A DNA stretch of 58,614 nucleotides from an uncultured Collinsella sp. (GCA_959602645.1 CAUGTZ010000017.1:1-58614); one strand, 5' to 3'; positions 33,552-42,783 are shown, counted from the first letter of the stretch. Notes: generated by a model from the sequence alone, not told the origin. Numbers and translations are program-made.

Positions 33552-34133
33552 ATGGAGCTCACGGACCGCTCTGGTTACTTTGCGGGCCCCGGTATGCTCG
33601 GCGGCTCCTTTGGCGATGCCTCGCGCGCAAGCGACGAGGCCGCCGAGGGCGTCGCCGACCCCTGCCTGGGCCACGCGCCCGACCAGGTGGTCTTCTACGA
33701 GCTCACGCGTAAGTTTGTGGAGACCGAGGAAGACGTTCCCCAGGAGGTCTGCGACGTGCTGTACTACACGCTCGCCGTGGGCCATCACACCGGCGTGCTC
33801 GATTGCTTTGAGCCGCGCCTGTCGGTGCCGGTGGATGTGTTCTATTCGCTCGTCGACGCTTTGCCGGAGGGGGAGGCCAAGACCAAGCTCGAGGCCATCC
33901 GCTCCTTTGGCGAGTGCCAGCTCGACAAGGCGGCGGTGCCGTCGCTGCTCGAGGCCTGCGACACGCTGCTCGACGAGCGCGGTTTTCGCGGTTCTGCCAA
34001 GGCCGGCATCTCGGTGTTCGATGACGACTTTGGCCTGCATGCCCAGCAGGTCGCGTTCTTAATGAAGTTTCGCGATCTGGTGGAGCGCGTGCGCGATGTG
34101 TCGGGCGTGTATCTGACGGGGAGGTTACAGTAA
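33552..34133 (+). CDS. hycH: formate hydrogenlyase maturation protein HycH/HyfJ
   Basis: A 193-residue protein of the HycH/HyfJ family, needed for maturation of the hydrogenase large subunit. Family features are visible in VFYELTRKFVE and VLYYTLAVGHHTGVLDCF. It begins at the base after the hyfI stop codon. Its stop shares one base with the next start, indicating coupled translation. The molecular role of the family is poorly defined. Confidence 0.85.
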   Translation: MELTDRSGYFAGPGMLGGSFGDASRASDEAAEGVADPCLGHAPDQVVFYELTRKFVETEEDVPQEVCDVLYYTLAVGHHTGVLDCFEPRLSVPVDVFYSLVDALPEGEAKTKLEAIRSFGECQLDKAAVPSLLEACDTLLDERGFRGSAKAGISVFDDDFGLHAQQVAFLMKFRDLVERVRDVSGVYLTGRLQ

Positions 34134-34636
34134 TGGGTCGCGTTGTGGATGGCCGCGTGAACGGTGCTCCCTTTGCCGGTATTGTTCTCACGGCGGGAAG
34201 CGTGCTGCGCGCCGACGATGCTGCCGGCCCCGTGCTCTCCAAAAAGATGGAGGACGCACCCATCGCCGGTTGGTACACCATCGACGGCGGTCAGACGCCC
34301 GAGGATGACATCATCGAGGTCAAGCGCGAGCGTCCGCCGCGTTTGGTTTTGGTTGATGCCGCCGACATGGCGCTGCCTGTCGGCGCCATCCGCTTGCTCG
34401 ACAAACGTGATGTGGCCCGCAAGTCGATGTTCACCACGCATTCGCTCCCTTTGTCGATTCTGATCGAGGAAATCGAGCAATCGTGCGATGATATCGTCTT
34501 CATAGGGATTCAGCCGGGCGACACGGAGTTTTACAACCCTATGTCCCCGGAGGTCTTTGACGCCGTCGACGCCGTGTACGACGCCGTGGCCGCCAACGAC
34601 TTTTCCCACTTTGTCCGCTTGGGGCAAGAGCAATAG
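34133..34636 (+). CDS. hycI: hydrogenase maturation protease HycI
   Basis: A 167-residue peptidase that removes the C-terminal extension of the HyfG large subunit after nickel insertion. The family start appears as LTAGSVLRADDAAGPVLSKK, with the metal-binding Asp in RADDAAGP, and a second acidic residue lies in LVLVDAADMALP. GGGGAGG is upstream. It is the last maturation gene before focA. Confidence 0.88.
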   Translation: MGRVVDGRVNGAPFAGIVLTAGSVLRADDAAGPVLSKKMEDAPIAGWYTIDGGQTPEDDIIEVKRERPPRLVLVDAADMALPVGAIRLLDKRDVARKSMFTTHSLPLSILIEEIEQSCDDIVFIGIQPGDTEFYNPMSPEVFDAVDAVYDAVAANDFSHFVRLGQEQ

Positions 34637-34675
34637 GCGCGCTTGTCCCTGCTGATTAGGAAAGAAGTGATTGAC

Positions 34676-35515
34676 ATGGCAGATTCCAAGGTGGAGTACC
34701 CCGCTCCCGATTGCCTGGCGCCCGCCGCGATCGAGGCCAAGACCGAGACCGCTGGCGTGACCAAGGCCAACCTGCCGGTCGCAAAGGCCTTTCTGTTGGC
34801 AATGTTCGCCGGCGCGTTCATCGCCTTCGGCGGTCTGTTCTTTACCGTGTTCTTGAGCGATAGCACGCTGGGCTGGGGCGCCCAGCGCGTCGTGGGCGGC
34901 CTGTGCTTTTGCCTGGGCCTGGTGCTCGTGCTGGTGTGCGGCGCCGAGCTGTTCACCGGCAACTCGCTTATGGTCTGCGCGCTCAAGAGCAAAAAGATCA
35001 CCCTGGCTCAGATGCTCAAGGCATGGCTCGTCGTGTGGCTTGGTAACTTTGCCGGTGCCCTGTTCATCGTCTTTTTGGTGTACATGGCCGGCATTTACAA
35101 GCTCAACGGCGAGGCGGTCGCCAATTCCATGGTGAGCGTCGCCGCCGGCAAGGTGACGATCGACTGGGTGACGATCTTCTTCCGCGGTATCCTGTGCAAC
35201 ATCTTTGTGTGCCTGGCCGTGTGGATCGGTACCGCCGGCAAGACCGTGGTCGATAAGGTTGTGGGCATTTTGCTGCCCATCGCTGCCTTTGTGGCCTGCG
35301 GTTTTGAACACTGTGTCGCCAACATGTACTTTTTGCCCATGGGTGCCGTGATGCACGCGTGCGGCTATGGTGCCGACGTCGCCGGCGCCGATGCGCTCAA
35401 CGCTGCGGGCATTGCGTTTAACCTGTCCGCTGCCACGCTGGGCAACATCGTGGGCGGCGCGGTTCTGGTCGCGCTCGGCTACTGGTTTATCTACGCCAAG
35501 AAGTCCGAGGCGTAA
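34676..35515 (+). CDS. focA: formate channel / transporter FocA
   Basis: A 279-residue FNT-family membrane protein that moves formate (and possibly related anions) across the membrane to supply FdhF. Six hydrophobic helices are visible, and GAELFTGNSLMV and WLGNFAGALF are FNT signatures. The ATG at 34676 follows AAGAAG; an earlier alternative start at 34643 would add 11 residues. A rho-independent terminator follows, closing the operon. Confidence 0.93.
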   Translation: MADSKVEYPAPDCLAPAAIEAKTETAGVTKANLPVAKAFLLAMFAGAFIAFGGLFFTVFLSDSTLGWGAQRVVGGLCFCLGLVLVLVCGAELFTGNSLMVCALKSKKITLAQMLKAWLVVWLGNFAGALFIVFLVYMAGIYKLNGEAVANSMVSVAAGKVTIDWVTIFFRGILCNIFVCLAVWIGTAGKTVVDKVVGILLPIAAFVACGFEHCVANMYFLPMGAVMHACGYGADVAGADALNAAGIAFNLSAATLGNIVGGAVLVALGYWFIYAKKSEA

Positions 35516-35537
35516 GGTACCGTCTGTTTGACGTTGG

Positions 35538-35573
35538 GCCTCCCGCGGGGCGTTGCCGTGCGGGAGGCTTTTT
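35538..35573 (+). terminator. terminator of the formate hydrogenlyase operon
   Basis: Perfect 9-bp stem GCCTCCCGC/GCGGGAGGC (35538-35546 with 35560-35568) followed by TTTTTG. Confidence 0.93.
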
Positions 35574-35637
35574 GGGTCTGGGGCCCGTTGTCGGGCTTTT
35601 GGCCTGTTGTGTTTGGCTGGTGAAAGGGGTAATCGAG

Positions 35638-37755
35638 ATGGCATCTGCTGTGAAGCGTGACGGTCGCGCCGTGGTGACCACATGCGGGGGATGCTATGCC
35701 GATTGCGCCTTTGCGGCACGCGTTGAGGACGGTCGCGTGGTGGCCGAGTTGCCGGTGCCGGGGCATCCGTGCGCGGCGCGTGCCCTGTGCGCCCGCGGAC
35801 GGCATCGCCTGGCAATGGCGTTTGACGAGCGCGAACGCATCGTGCACCCCATGCGTCGACGAGCTGATGGCTCGGGGTTCGATGCGATTTCGTGGGACGA
35901 GGCGTTCGCGCAGATTGCCGAGCGTCTTTTGGGGATTGTTGGCGAACGCGGGCCCCGTGCGCTGGGCATGACGCTCGGCGTGCCCTCGTTCGACCGCTAC
36001 TGGGCATATCGCCTTATGCATGCGCTGGGCTCGCCCAACGTGTATGGTGCCGACGGTGCCTGCGAGGTAAGCCGACTTACCGGTTGGGAGCACAGCCTGG
36101 GCTACAGCCCCGCCTCCGACCTAGCGCATACCGATTGCATCATGTACCTGGGGCGTTCGCTGGTGGACTCGTCTTCGATGGGGGCAGTCGACGCCTTGAA
36201 TGATGCACGCCGCCGCGGGGCGAAGATTATCGTGGTCGACCCCCGGCGCAGCGGCTCGGCTGCACTTGCCGACCGCTGGTTGCGCGTGCGCCCGGGCTGC
36301 GACTTGGCGCTGCTGTTGGGTATTGCCCATGTCTTGATTGCCGAGGGCCTGTATGACCACGAGTTCGTGACCCGCTATACCACGGGCTTTGACGAGCTGG
36401 CGCAGGCGGCTAGTGCTTGGACGACCGAGTGGGCCGAGTCGATGTGCGACGTGCCGGCCGCAGAGATTGCCGCCACGGCGCGCGATCTAGCTGCCGCCGC
36501 GCCCGCCGCTGTGGTGGATGCGGGCTTTCATGGTGGCATCGGTATCGCGTATGCCAACAGCACCCAGACCGCGCGCGCTATCTGCATGGTCGATGTGCTG
36601 CTGGGCTGTATTGGACATGCGGGCGGCGCGCTCAATCCGCCCACGCCGCTTGCGCTGGGCGACTTGGACCCTGCGCGCTTCGCGATGCCGTCGATGCCGC
36701 GTGAGCCCAAGTTGGGGTCCGAACGCTATCCTCTGGTCGACCCCGAGCGCGGTCTGTGCACGACCATCGGCCAGTCGATTCTGGGCGGGGACCTGCGCGG
36801 GCTGATCGTTTACGCCAGCAATCCCGGGGCGGGCTATGGCAATGCGCAGGCTTGGTTGGGTATTTTGCAGCAGCTCGACTTGCTCGTGACGATTGATATC
36901 CGCTGGTCCGAGACAGCGCGCGCTTCTGACTTCGTGCTGCCCGATGTGACGTATCTGGAGGCCGACCGCGGTGTGGGCACAGTCGTGGGCGTCAACGATT
37001 CGCGGGTGTTCTACCGCAACGCCGTGCTGCCTGTGCAGCATGACGACACACGTTCCGGTCGGGAGATTTTTGCCGGTCTGGCGCAGGCGTGTGGCGCGGG
37101 TGAGTACTTCCAGTTTACGTCTGACGATCTGGCGGCTGCCCAGGTGGCGCCTTTTGGGATCAATCTGGACGAGCTCAAGGAGCGCGGCTGGGCCGACACG
37201 GGTGTTGCGTTGCCGTCGCGTACGGGCGAGCCGGCGATTCCCTTGGATGGCGGCAAAATTGCGCTGGCAAGCGACGTATGGGAACGAGCCAGCCTGGGTC
37301 GTGTACCCAATTGGATCGCTCCCATGGTGGAGCCGGGCCCGGGGATGTTTCGCCTCATTAGCGGCAACCGTCCCTTTGAGTCGCATACCTCGCGAAGGCT
37401 TGCAGCCCAAGGTGCCGCCGAGGCTGGGTCGGACCTGGATGCCGTGCAGATGAATGCCGATGCTGCCGCGCACATGGGCATCGCCGACGGCGAGATCGTC
37501 GAACTCGTGAGCGATATGGGCCGCGACCGCGTGCGTGTGGAGACGACGCCGTATCTGCATCCGGCGTGCATCTTCACCTCGGCCGCCCCCGGTGGGCGTT
37601 CGTTTGGCGCCGATGCCGGTGGCGCTCAAGCCTTGGGTGTGGGCCCGCTCGACCATACGCCGTTACGTTGGGACCCGTTGACGGGCGCCGCGCTCACCCA
37701 GGAAAACGCCGTTCGCGTGGAAAAGATCGCGGCGCGCGGGGATAATGACGAGTAA
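35638..37755 (+). CDS. molybdopterin-dependent oxidoreductase, bis-MGD type, unknown substrate
   Basis: A 705-residue catalytic subunit of the DMSO reductase/formate dehydrogenase superfamily. Cys16, Cys19, Cys23 and Cys51 form a [4Fe-4S] motif at the N-terminus. At the usual metal-ligand position it has GACEVSR, giving Cys142 rather than selenocysteine or serine. Other landmarks are the KIIVVDPRRSGSAALAD segment and the C-terminal cofactor-binding domain (ISGNRPFESHTSRR). No membrane anchor or ferredoxin subunit is encoded beside it. GAAAGGGG precedes the ATG. Substrate is not predictable; thiosulfate, polysulfide or arsenic compounds are options from the superfamily. selA follows after 52 nt. 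Confidence 0.85.
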   Translation: MASAVKRDGRAVVTTCGGCYADCAFAARVEDGRVVAELPVPGHPCAARALCARGRHRLAMAFDERERIVHPMRRRADGSGFDAISWDEAFAQIAERLLGIVGERGPRALGMTLGVPSFDRYWAYRLMHALGSPNVYGADGACEVSRLTGWEHSLGYSPASDLAHTDCIMYLGRSLVDSSSMGAVDALNDARRRGAKIIVVDPRRSGSAALADRWLRVRPGCDLALLLGIAHVLIAEGLYDHEFVTRYTTGFDELAQAASAWTTEWAESMCDVPAAEIAATARDLAAAAPAAVVDAGFHGGIGIAYANSTQTARAICMVDVLLGCIGHAGGALNPPTPLALGDLDPARFAMPSMPREPKLGSERYPLVDPERGLCTTIGQSILGGDLRGLIVYASNPGAGYGNAQAWLGILQQLDLLVTIDIRWSETARASDFVLPDVTYLEADRGVGTVVGVNDSRVFYRNAVLPVQHDDTRSGREIFAGLAQACGAGEYFQFTSDDLAAAQVAPFGINLDELKERGWADTGVALPSRTGEPAIPLDGGKIALASDVWERASLGRVPNWIAPMVEPGPGMFRLISGNRPFESHTSRRLAAQGAAEAGSDLDAVQMNADAAAHMGIADGEIVELVSDMGRDRVRVETTPYLHPACIFTSAAPGGRSFGADAGGAQALGVGPLDHTPLRWDPLTGAALTQENAVRVEKIAARGDNDE

Positions 37756-37807
37756 TTGACTCAGCTGATGTATTTGACTGATCCACGTTTCTTTTGAAAG
37801 GCCGCAC

Positions 37808-39265
37808 ATGAGCGATAGCCAGAACATGTCCGATGAGGTGCGCGCCCGCCTGCGCGCCATTCCTTCCGTCAACGAGCTGCTTGCCGAGTGGCCGGTGGTG
37901 AAGGCGGCGGGGGAGACCTGCGACGCGGTGGTCCATGCTGCCGTGACGGCCGAGCTCGACGAGGAGCGCGCCGCCATTCGCGCCGGTGCCGCCCCGCGCT
38001 CTAAGCGCGACCTGGCCTCGGCCATCGAGTGGCGTGCGCATCGCTCCGCACTGCCGAGCCTGCGCCCCGCCGTCAACGCCACGGGTGTGGTCATCCATAC
38101 CAATCTGGGCCGTGCCCCGCTTGCGGAGTCGGCGGCAAAGGCCGTGGCCGAGGTTGCGCGCGGGTATAGCACGCTCGAGTACAGCGTCGACACCTGTTCG
38201 CGCGGGTCGCGCAAGGAGCACGCTGCGCAACTGATCCGCTCGCTCACCGGTGCCGAGGACGCTCTCGTGGTCAACAACAACGCCGCTGCGGTGCTGCTGG
38301 TGCTGGCAACCCATGCCGCGGGCAAAGAGGTCATAGTCAGCCGTGGCGAGCTCGTCGAGATCGGTGGCAGCTTCCGTATTCCCGACGTCATGGCGGCTTC
38401 GGGCGCCAAACTCGTCGAGGTCGGCGCCACCAACCGCACGCACCTGTCGGACTACGAGCGCGCCATCACGCCCGATACGGCCATGATCCTTAAGGTCCAT
38501 CCTTCTAACTATCGCATCGAGGGTTTCCACGAGGAGGTGGGTTCTCGGGAGCTTGCGGCGCTTGCTCACAAGCATGGCCTGCTGTTCTACGAGGACCAGG
38601 GTTCGGGCGCGCTGCTGCCCGATGACATCTTGGTTCGCGGCGGCGAAGAAACCACGCCGGCTTCGGTTTCGGCAGGGCTCGATCTGGTGTCGTGCTCGGG
38701 CGATAAACTGCTCGGTGCCGCACAGGCGGGCATTATCATGGGCCGTCGCGATCTGGTCCAGGCCTGTGGGTCGCATCCGCTTATGCGCGCCCTGCGCCCG
38801 GGTAAGTTGGCACTTACTGCGCTCGAGGCCACGTTGCGTATCTACATGGACGGCGCCGATGTTGCCCACCGTGATATTCCGGTGCTCAGTATGCTTACGC
38901 TGCCGCAGGCCCATTTGGAACGACGTGCCCGCAAGCTTCGCGATCGTATGGTTGTCGGGCTCGATAAGGTCGGTTGCCCGTGCGCCGTTCAGGTGGAGAT
39001 CGTCGAGGAATCGTCGACCCCCGGTGGCGGCTCGCTGCCTACCGTGGAGCTGCCCACGATGTGCGTGGCCGTCTGCCCGGTCGACGGGCGCCTGTCCGTC
39101 GATGCGCTCAAGCGCTCGCTCGTCCAAGACTTCGATACGCCGGTCGTCACGCGCACCTCGCACGACCGCATTCTGTTTGATGTGCGCACGCTCGTGGGCG
39201 ACCGCGATATCGAGACGGCGGCATCGACGCTCGTCGCGTGCGTTGAGAAGGCGATTGCTCGATGA
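37808..39265 (+). CDS. selA: L-seryl-tRNA(Sec) selenium transferase SelA
   Basis: A 485-residue PLP enzyme that turns seryl-tRNA(Sec) into selenocysteyl-tRNA(Sec) with selenophosphate. The PLP lysine is Lys300 in SCSGDKLLGAAQAGII, and the N-terminal segment RAIPSVNELL is typical of SelA. Length is close to the E. coli protein (463). GAAAGGCC precedes the ATG. Its stop overlaps the selB start (ATGA), and selC follows selB. Confidence 0.95.
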   Translation: MSDSQNMSDEVRARLRAIPSVNELLAEWPVVKAAGETCDAVVHAAVTAELDEERAAIRAGAAPRSKRDLASAIEWRAHRSALPSLRPAVNATGVVIHTNLGRAPLAESAAKAVAEVARGYSTLEYSVDTCSRGSRKEHAAQLIRSLTGAEDALVVNNNAAAVLLVLATHAAGKEVIVSRGELVEIGGSFRIPDVMAASGAKLVEVGATNRTHLSDYERAITPDTAMILKVHPSNYRIEGFHEEVGSRELAALAHKHGLLFYEDQGSGALLPDDILVRGGEETTPASVSAGLDLVSCSGDKLLGAAQAGIIMGRRDLVQACGSHPLMRALRPGKLALTALEATLRIYMDGADVAHRDIPVLSMLTLPQAHLERRARKLRDRMVVGLDKVGCPCAVQVEIVEESSTPGGGSLPTVELPTMCVAVCPVDGRLSVDALKRSLVQDFDTPVVTRTSHDRILFDVRTLVGDRDIETAASTLVACVEKAIAR

Positions 39266-41229
39266 GTGAGGTTCAAGCACTGGTGGAGTGTCCCGTTATC
39301 GTAGGTACGGCGGGACATGTTGACCACGGTAAGTCGGCGCTCATCGAGGCGCTGACGGGTAAAAACCCCGACCGCCTGGAAGTTGAACGTCGTCGCGGCA
39401 TGACCGTTGAGCTTGGCTTTGGTGAGCTGGCGCTGCCGAGTGGCAAGATCGTTGGCCTGGTCGACGTGCCGGGCCATGCGCATTACTTGCGTGCCATGGT
39501 GCAGGGCGCCACGGGTATCGACGTGGCCGTGCTGGTGGTTTCGGCCGTCGAGGGCGTGATGCCGCAGACCCGCGAGCACGTGCATGTGCTGGAGCTGCTG
39601 GGCGTCACACACATGGTGGTCGCGCTGACGATGTGCGACCTGGCCGATGCCGAGATGACCGAGCTTGCCGAGCTCGACGTGGACGATTTTCTTTCGGGTA
39701 CCGTGTTTGCCGACGCGCCGATCGTGTCGGTGTCGTCCAAGACCGGCGCGGGGATTGATGACCTGCTGGCCGCGCTCGACGAGCAGGTTGCTGCTTGCTG
39801 GGATGTCTGCCGTGCCCGTGCCGAGCTCACCGATGCCGCACCGCGTCTGCCCATCGACCGCTGCTTTACGATCAAGGGCGCCGGTACCGTGGTGACGGGA
39901 ACGTTGCACGATGCGCCGGTTGCGGTGGGCGATGAGCTCGTCGCGCTGCCGTCGCGTACGGTCTGTCGCGTGCGCGGGATTCAGGTGCATGGCGATACGC
40001 CGCGGGCATTGCCCGGTCAGCGTGTGGCGCTCAACTTGGTGGGCGATGCCGTCGCCGCGCTCGATCGCGGAGAGATGCTCGGCGTGCAGGGTCGCTTTGG
40101 CCAGACGATGCGCTTTATGATGGTGTTCACTTACCTGGGCCGCGAGGGTGCCAAGCCGCGCGTGCTCGAGTCGGGCGCGCGCGTGCATGTGATGGCGGGT
40201 ACGGCCGAGGTTGTCGGTCGCATCATGTTCATGGAGGGCGAGGCCCCCATGGCGGTGGGCGAGACCCGTATTGTTCAGGTGCGCTTGGAAAACTCGCTGC
40301 CGCTACGTGCCGGGGATCATGCCGTGGTGCTGTCCTATTCGCCCGTGATGCTTATCGGCGGCGGGCGCGTGCTGCTTTCGCGCTGCCGTCGCTCGCGCGA
40401 GCTTGCTGATGGGGAGCGTGCACTGTATGCGGCGCTCGAGTCCGGCGATACCGCGGGCGGTGTGGGCGCTTGGCTGGCGCTGCAGGCGCTGCCGGTTACG
40501 GCGGTTGATGTTGCCGAGGCGCTGGATCTTGGCGTCGGCGAGGTCGATGCCGTACTGCGCGGGTTGGTGGCGCAGGGCTCCGTTCGCAAACTTGCCGCGG
40601 GTGATTCGGGCCTCTTGGCGGACGCCGTGGTGCTCGACGCCGCGATGGATGCACTGGCAGCGACCTTGTCGGCCATGCATGCCGCGGCTCCCAAGGAGAC
40701 GGGCTTTACGCCCGGCGCCGTTGCCCATGCTGCGTGGCCTTCCGCTGATGAATGCGTTTCCGCGGCTCTGATTGCCGAGGGCTGCTCGCGTGGCGTGTGC
40801 GCCGCCGAGGGTGCCGAGGTGTTCGACCCGCATTCGGCCGCCGCTGCGGCGCGCGTGGTGCACGAGGCTTGCGAGCGCATCGTTTCCTTGCTGGACGAAG
40901 CTGGCCTCGATGCGCCGACGTTGCCAGAGGTAGGCGAGCAGTTGCAGCTCGATCGCGACACCATGACGCGAGCTCTGCGCGAGCTTTCGCTTAACCGTTC
41001 CATCGTGAAGATCGAGCGCGACGTTGCCCTGTCTGCTATCTCGGAAGCCCATGCGCGCGAGCTTGTTGCCGTTGCCATTGAGGCAGCCGGTGGCGCTGCC
41101 ACCACGAGTGTGTTGCGCGAGGCCCTGGGTGTGTCGCGCAAGCGTGCCATCAGCATCTTGGAGCACCTGGATGCCGTGCGCTTCACGGTGCTCGACAAGG
41201 AGGCCGGCGGCCTGCGCTCCCTGCGCTAG
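39262..41229 (+). CDS. selB: selenocysteine-specific elongation factor SelB
   Basis: A 655-residue GTPase that brings Sec-tRNA to UGA codons marked by a SECIS hairpin. The G1 motif GHVDHGKS is at residues 18-25, with RGMTVELGFGEL (switch I) and DVPGHAHY (G3) after it. The C-terminal half would hold the winged-helix repeats that bind the SECIS. ATGA overlap with selA. It would serve the UGA codons in selD and fdhF in this window. Confidence 0.95.
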   Translation: MSEVQALVECPVIVGTAGHVDHGKSALIEALTGKNPDRLEVERRRGMTVELGFGELALPSGKIVGLVDVPGHAHYLRAMVQGATGIDVAVLVVSAVEGVMPQTREHVHVLELLGVTHMVVALTMCDLADAEMTELAELDVDDFLSGTVFADAPIVSVSSKTGAGIDDLLAALDEQVAACWDVCRARAELTDAAPRLPIDRCFTIKGAGTVVTGTLHDAPVAVGDELVALPSRTVCRVRGIQVHGDTPRALPGQRVALNLVGDAVAALDRGEMLGVQGRFGQTMRFMMVFTYLGREGAKPRVLESGARVHVMAGTAEVVGRIMFMEGEAPMAVGETRIVQVRLENSLPLRAGDHAVVLSYSPVMLIGGGRVLLSRCRRSRELADGERALYAALESGDTAGGVGAWLALQALPVTAVDVAEALDLGVGEVDAVLRGLVAQGSVRKLAAGDSGLLADAVVLDAAMDALAATLSAMHAAAPKETGFTPGAVAHAAWPSADECVSAALIAEGCSRGVCAAEGAEVFDPHSAAAAARVVHEACERIVSLLDEAGLDAPTLPEVGEQLQLDRDTMTRALRELSLNRSIVKIERDVALSAISEAHARELVAVAIEAAGGAATTSVLREALGVSRKRAISILEHLDAVRFTVLDKEAGGLRSLR

Positions 41230-41265
41230 ATTGGCTGCTCGGTTTGGTAAAATACCGCCGCACTT

Positions 41266-41362
41266 GGGAACGGATGGGCTCCGGTGGGCTCCGCGGTCCT
41301 CAAAACCGTTGCGAGGCGTGCAAAACGTCTTGGATGTGTTCGATTCACATACGTTCCCGCCA
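41266..41362 (+). tRNA. selC: tRNA-Sec (anticodon TCA)
   Basis: A 97-nt tRNA just downstream of selB: acceptor GGGAACG/CGTTCCC, anticodon loop CCTCAAAA with TCA that reads UGA, a long variable arm after the anticodon stem, T-arm GTGTTCGATTCAC, and encoded GCCA end. The large variable arm and long acceptor are typical of selC. Confidence 0.93.
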
Positions 41363-41516
41363 TACGCTACCAGCGCTTTTGTGCTCGCGGTCTTGCTGCG
41401 TGCCGCAAAGGCGCTGTTTTGTTTTTGCACGAGCTTTTCGAAGCGCCGTTATTTCGGCGGCTGTATTTAGCTTCGTGCACCGGGTTTCGAGCATGCCGAT
41501 GGAGGTGTTTTGCCGT

Positions 41517-42149
41517 ATGACTACCGTAAGACGGGCCGATCTTTCTTGTGTCGTTCAAGCGGGCGGGTTGTCGTCGCGCATGGGCCGCGATAAGGCTCGC
41601 ATGGCGTTTTGCGGCGAGCCGCTCATCGAGCGCGTGCTGGGTCGGCTGGCGCCAATTGCCGGCGAGTTGGTTGTGACGACTTCGCGTCCCAGCGAGCTTG
41701 CCTATCTTGAGGAACTTATGTTTGATGGCCTGCGCCCCCGCGTGGTGATGGACGTCGACGGTCCCGCCGGTGCCATGCGTGGCATCGCGAGCTCGTTGGC
41801 CGCGGCCCGATTGCCGCTCGTGGCGATCGTCGCCTGCGACATGCCGTTTGTCTCGCCGGAACTGATCGGCGCGCTTGCCGATCGTGTCGAGACCGAGGCG
41901 CTCGATGTGTGCGCGCCGCGCGAGGAGCGGGGGATTGAGCCGCTTTGCGCCGTCTGGCGCTGTGATGCGTGTGCGCCGGTTGCCCACGAGCTGCTTGCCT
42001 GCGACCGCCAGCGCATTCGCTGCCTGATCAATCGCGTTCAGGCTGGTTATATGGATGAGCCGCAGATTGTTAAGGCCGCGGGCTCGACGCTCTGCTTCGA
42101 GAACGTCAATACGCCCGAGGAGTTTGCGGCGGCCGAGTTACTCGCCTAG
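41517..42149 (+). CDS. mobA: molybdenum cofactor guanylyltransferase MobA
   Basis: A 210-residue enzyme that attaches GMP to molybdenum-molybdopterin, producing the guanine dinucleotide cofactor used by FdhF and similar enzymes. The nucleotide-binding signature AGGLSSRMGRDK is at residues 15-26, and VACDMPFVSPE is the metal-binding segment. The ATG at 41517 follows GGAGGTG nine bases upstream; longer versions would run through the tRNA-Sec gene and are rejected. It lies between selC and a DUF3343 gene. Confidence 0.92.
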   Translation: MTTVRRADLSCVVQAGGLSSRMGRDKARMAFCGEPLIERVLGRLAPIAGELVVTTSRPSELAYLEELMFDGLRPRVVMDVDGPAGAMRGIASSLAAARLPLVAIVACDMPFVSPELIGALADRVETEALDVCAPREERGIEPLCAVWRCDACAPVAHELLACDRQRIRCLINRVQAGYMDEPQIVKAAGSTLCFENVNTPEEFAAAELLA

Positions 42150-42164
42150 ACGATGGGAGATGCC

Positions 42165-42560
42165 ATGTCTCACGATATTTGCCCCGACACGGGAGAGCCT
42201 TGCGCTTGCGACGGGTCCGAACCCTGTACCTGCGGATGTGGTGGCTGTGGACATACCGCGGAAGAGGAAGCGGCTGCCGCGGCGTATCGTGAGGCACACC
42301 GCGAAGGCCCGTCCGGTGATGCCCTCGACCACGAACGCAAGATCATCGTGTCGTTCGACAGCACCTTCAATGTGATGGAATGCGAGCAGCTTTGCCTTGC
42401 CGCCGGCGTGCCCGGGCGCATCATGCCGCTGCCCGGCTCCATTACCGCAGGTTGCGGGCTGTGCTGGGCTATGCCGTTCTCGGGCGATGCGCTCGCCGCC
42501 TTCCGCGCTGCCACCGAAGGCCGCATAACCCCCGCCGACTACCATCAGCTCGTCCTCTAG
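42165..42560 (+). CDS. DUF3343 protein with cysteine-rich N-terminal extension
   Basis: A 131-residue protein. Residues 1-30 hold seven cysteines (6, 13, 15, 21, 23, 25, 28) and a histidine in a short CxC/CGCGGCG-type run, which looks able to bind metal or carry sulfur/selenium. A linker rich in Ala and Glu follows. Residues about 60-131 match DUF3343 (IIVSFDSTFNVMECEQLC, PGRIMPLPGSITAGCGLCW), the same domain as the 83-residue protein beside yedF. GGGAGA precedes the ATG at 42165. It follows mobA directly. Function unknown; a Se/S carrier role is inferred only from family and context. Confidence 0.8.
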   Translation: MSHDICPDTGEPCACDGSEPCTCGCGGCGHTAEEEAAAAAYREAHREGPSGDALDHERKIIVSFDSTFNVMECEQLCLAAGVPGRIMPLPGSITAGCGLCWAMPFSGDALAAFRAATEGRITPADYHQLVL

Positions 42561-42563
42561 CCA

Positions 42564-42607
42564 CCAAAACCACCACAAAGGTGCCTGTCCTCAATGTGGT
42601 GGTTTGG
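42564..42607 (+). terminator. hairpin downstream of mobA-DUF3343
   Basis: CCAAAACCACCACA (42564-42577) pairs with TGTGGTGGTTTGG (42595-42607) with one bulge. There is no T-run beyond TTTGG, so it is a weak or factor-assisted terminator at best. Confidence 0.5.
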
Positions 42608-42721
42608 AACACGTGGACGAAACAGGTTTGAAACACGGGTTTTGCGCGTCAGGCACTCAAAAACGCTTCTACCTGCATCGTAATCAAAACGAAACATCTG
42701 CTCGTCGGCTTATGCGAAACT

Positions 42722-42783
42722 TTGCTGCAACAGTGCGATATTATCCATACTCGATAAAGCTCGCGGCGTATGAGGCGCCGCGA
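42722..42783 (+). promoter_or_regulatory. putative gdhA promoter and leader hairpin
   Basis: TTGCTG (42722-42727), an 18-bp spacer and CATACT (42746-42751) form a plausible promoter. A perfect 8-bp hairpin TCGCGGCG/CGCCGCGA (42761-42783) follows in the leader, 34 nt before the gdhA start. Confidence 0.45.
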
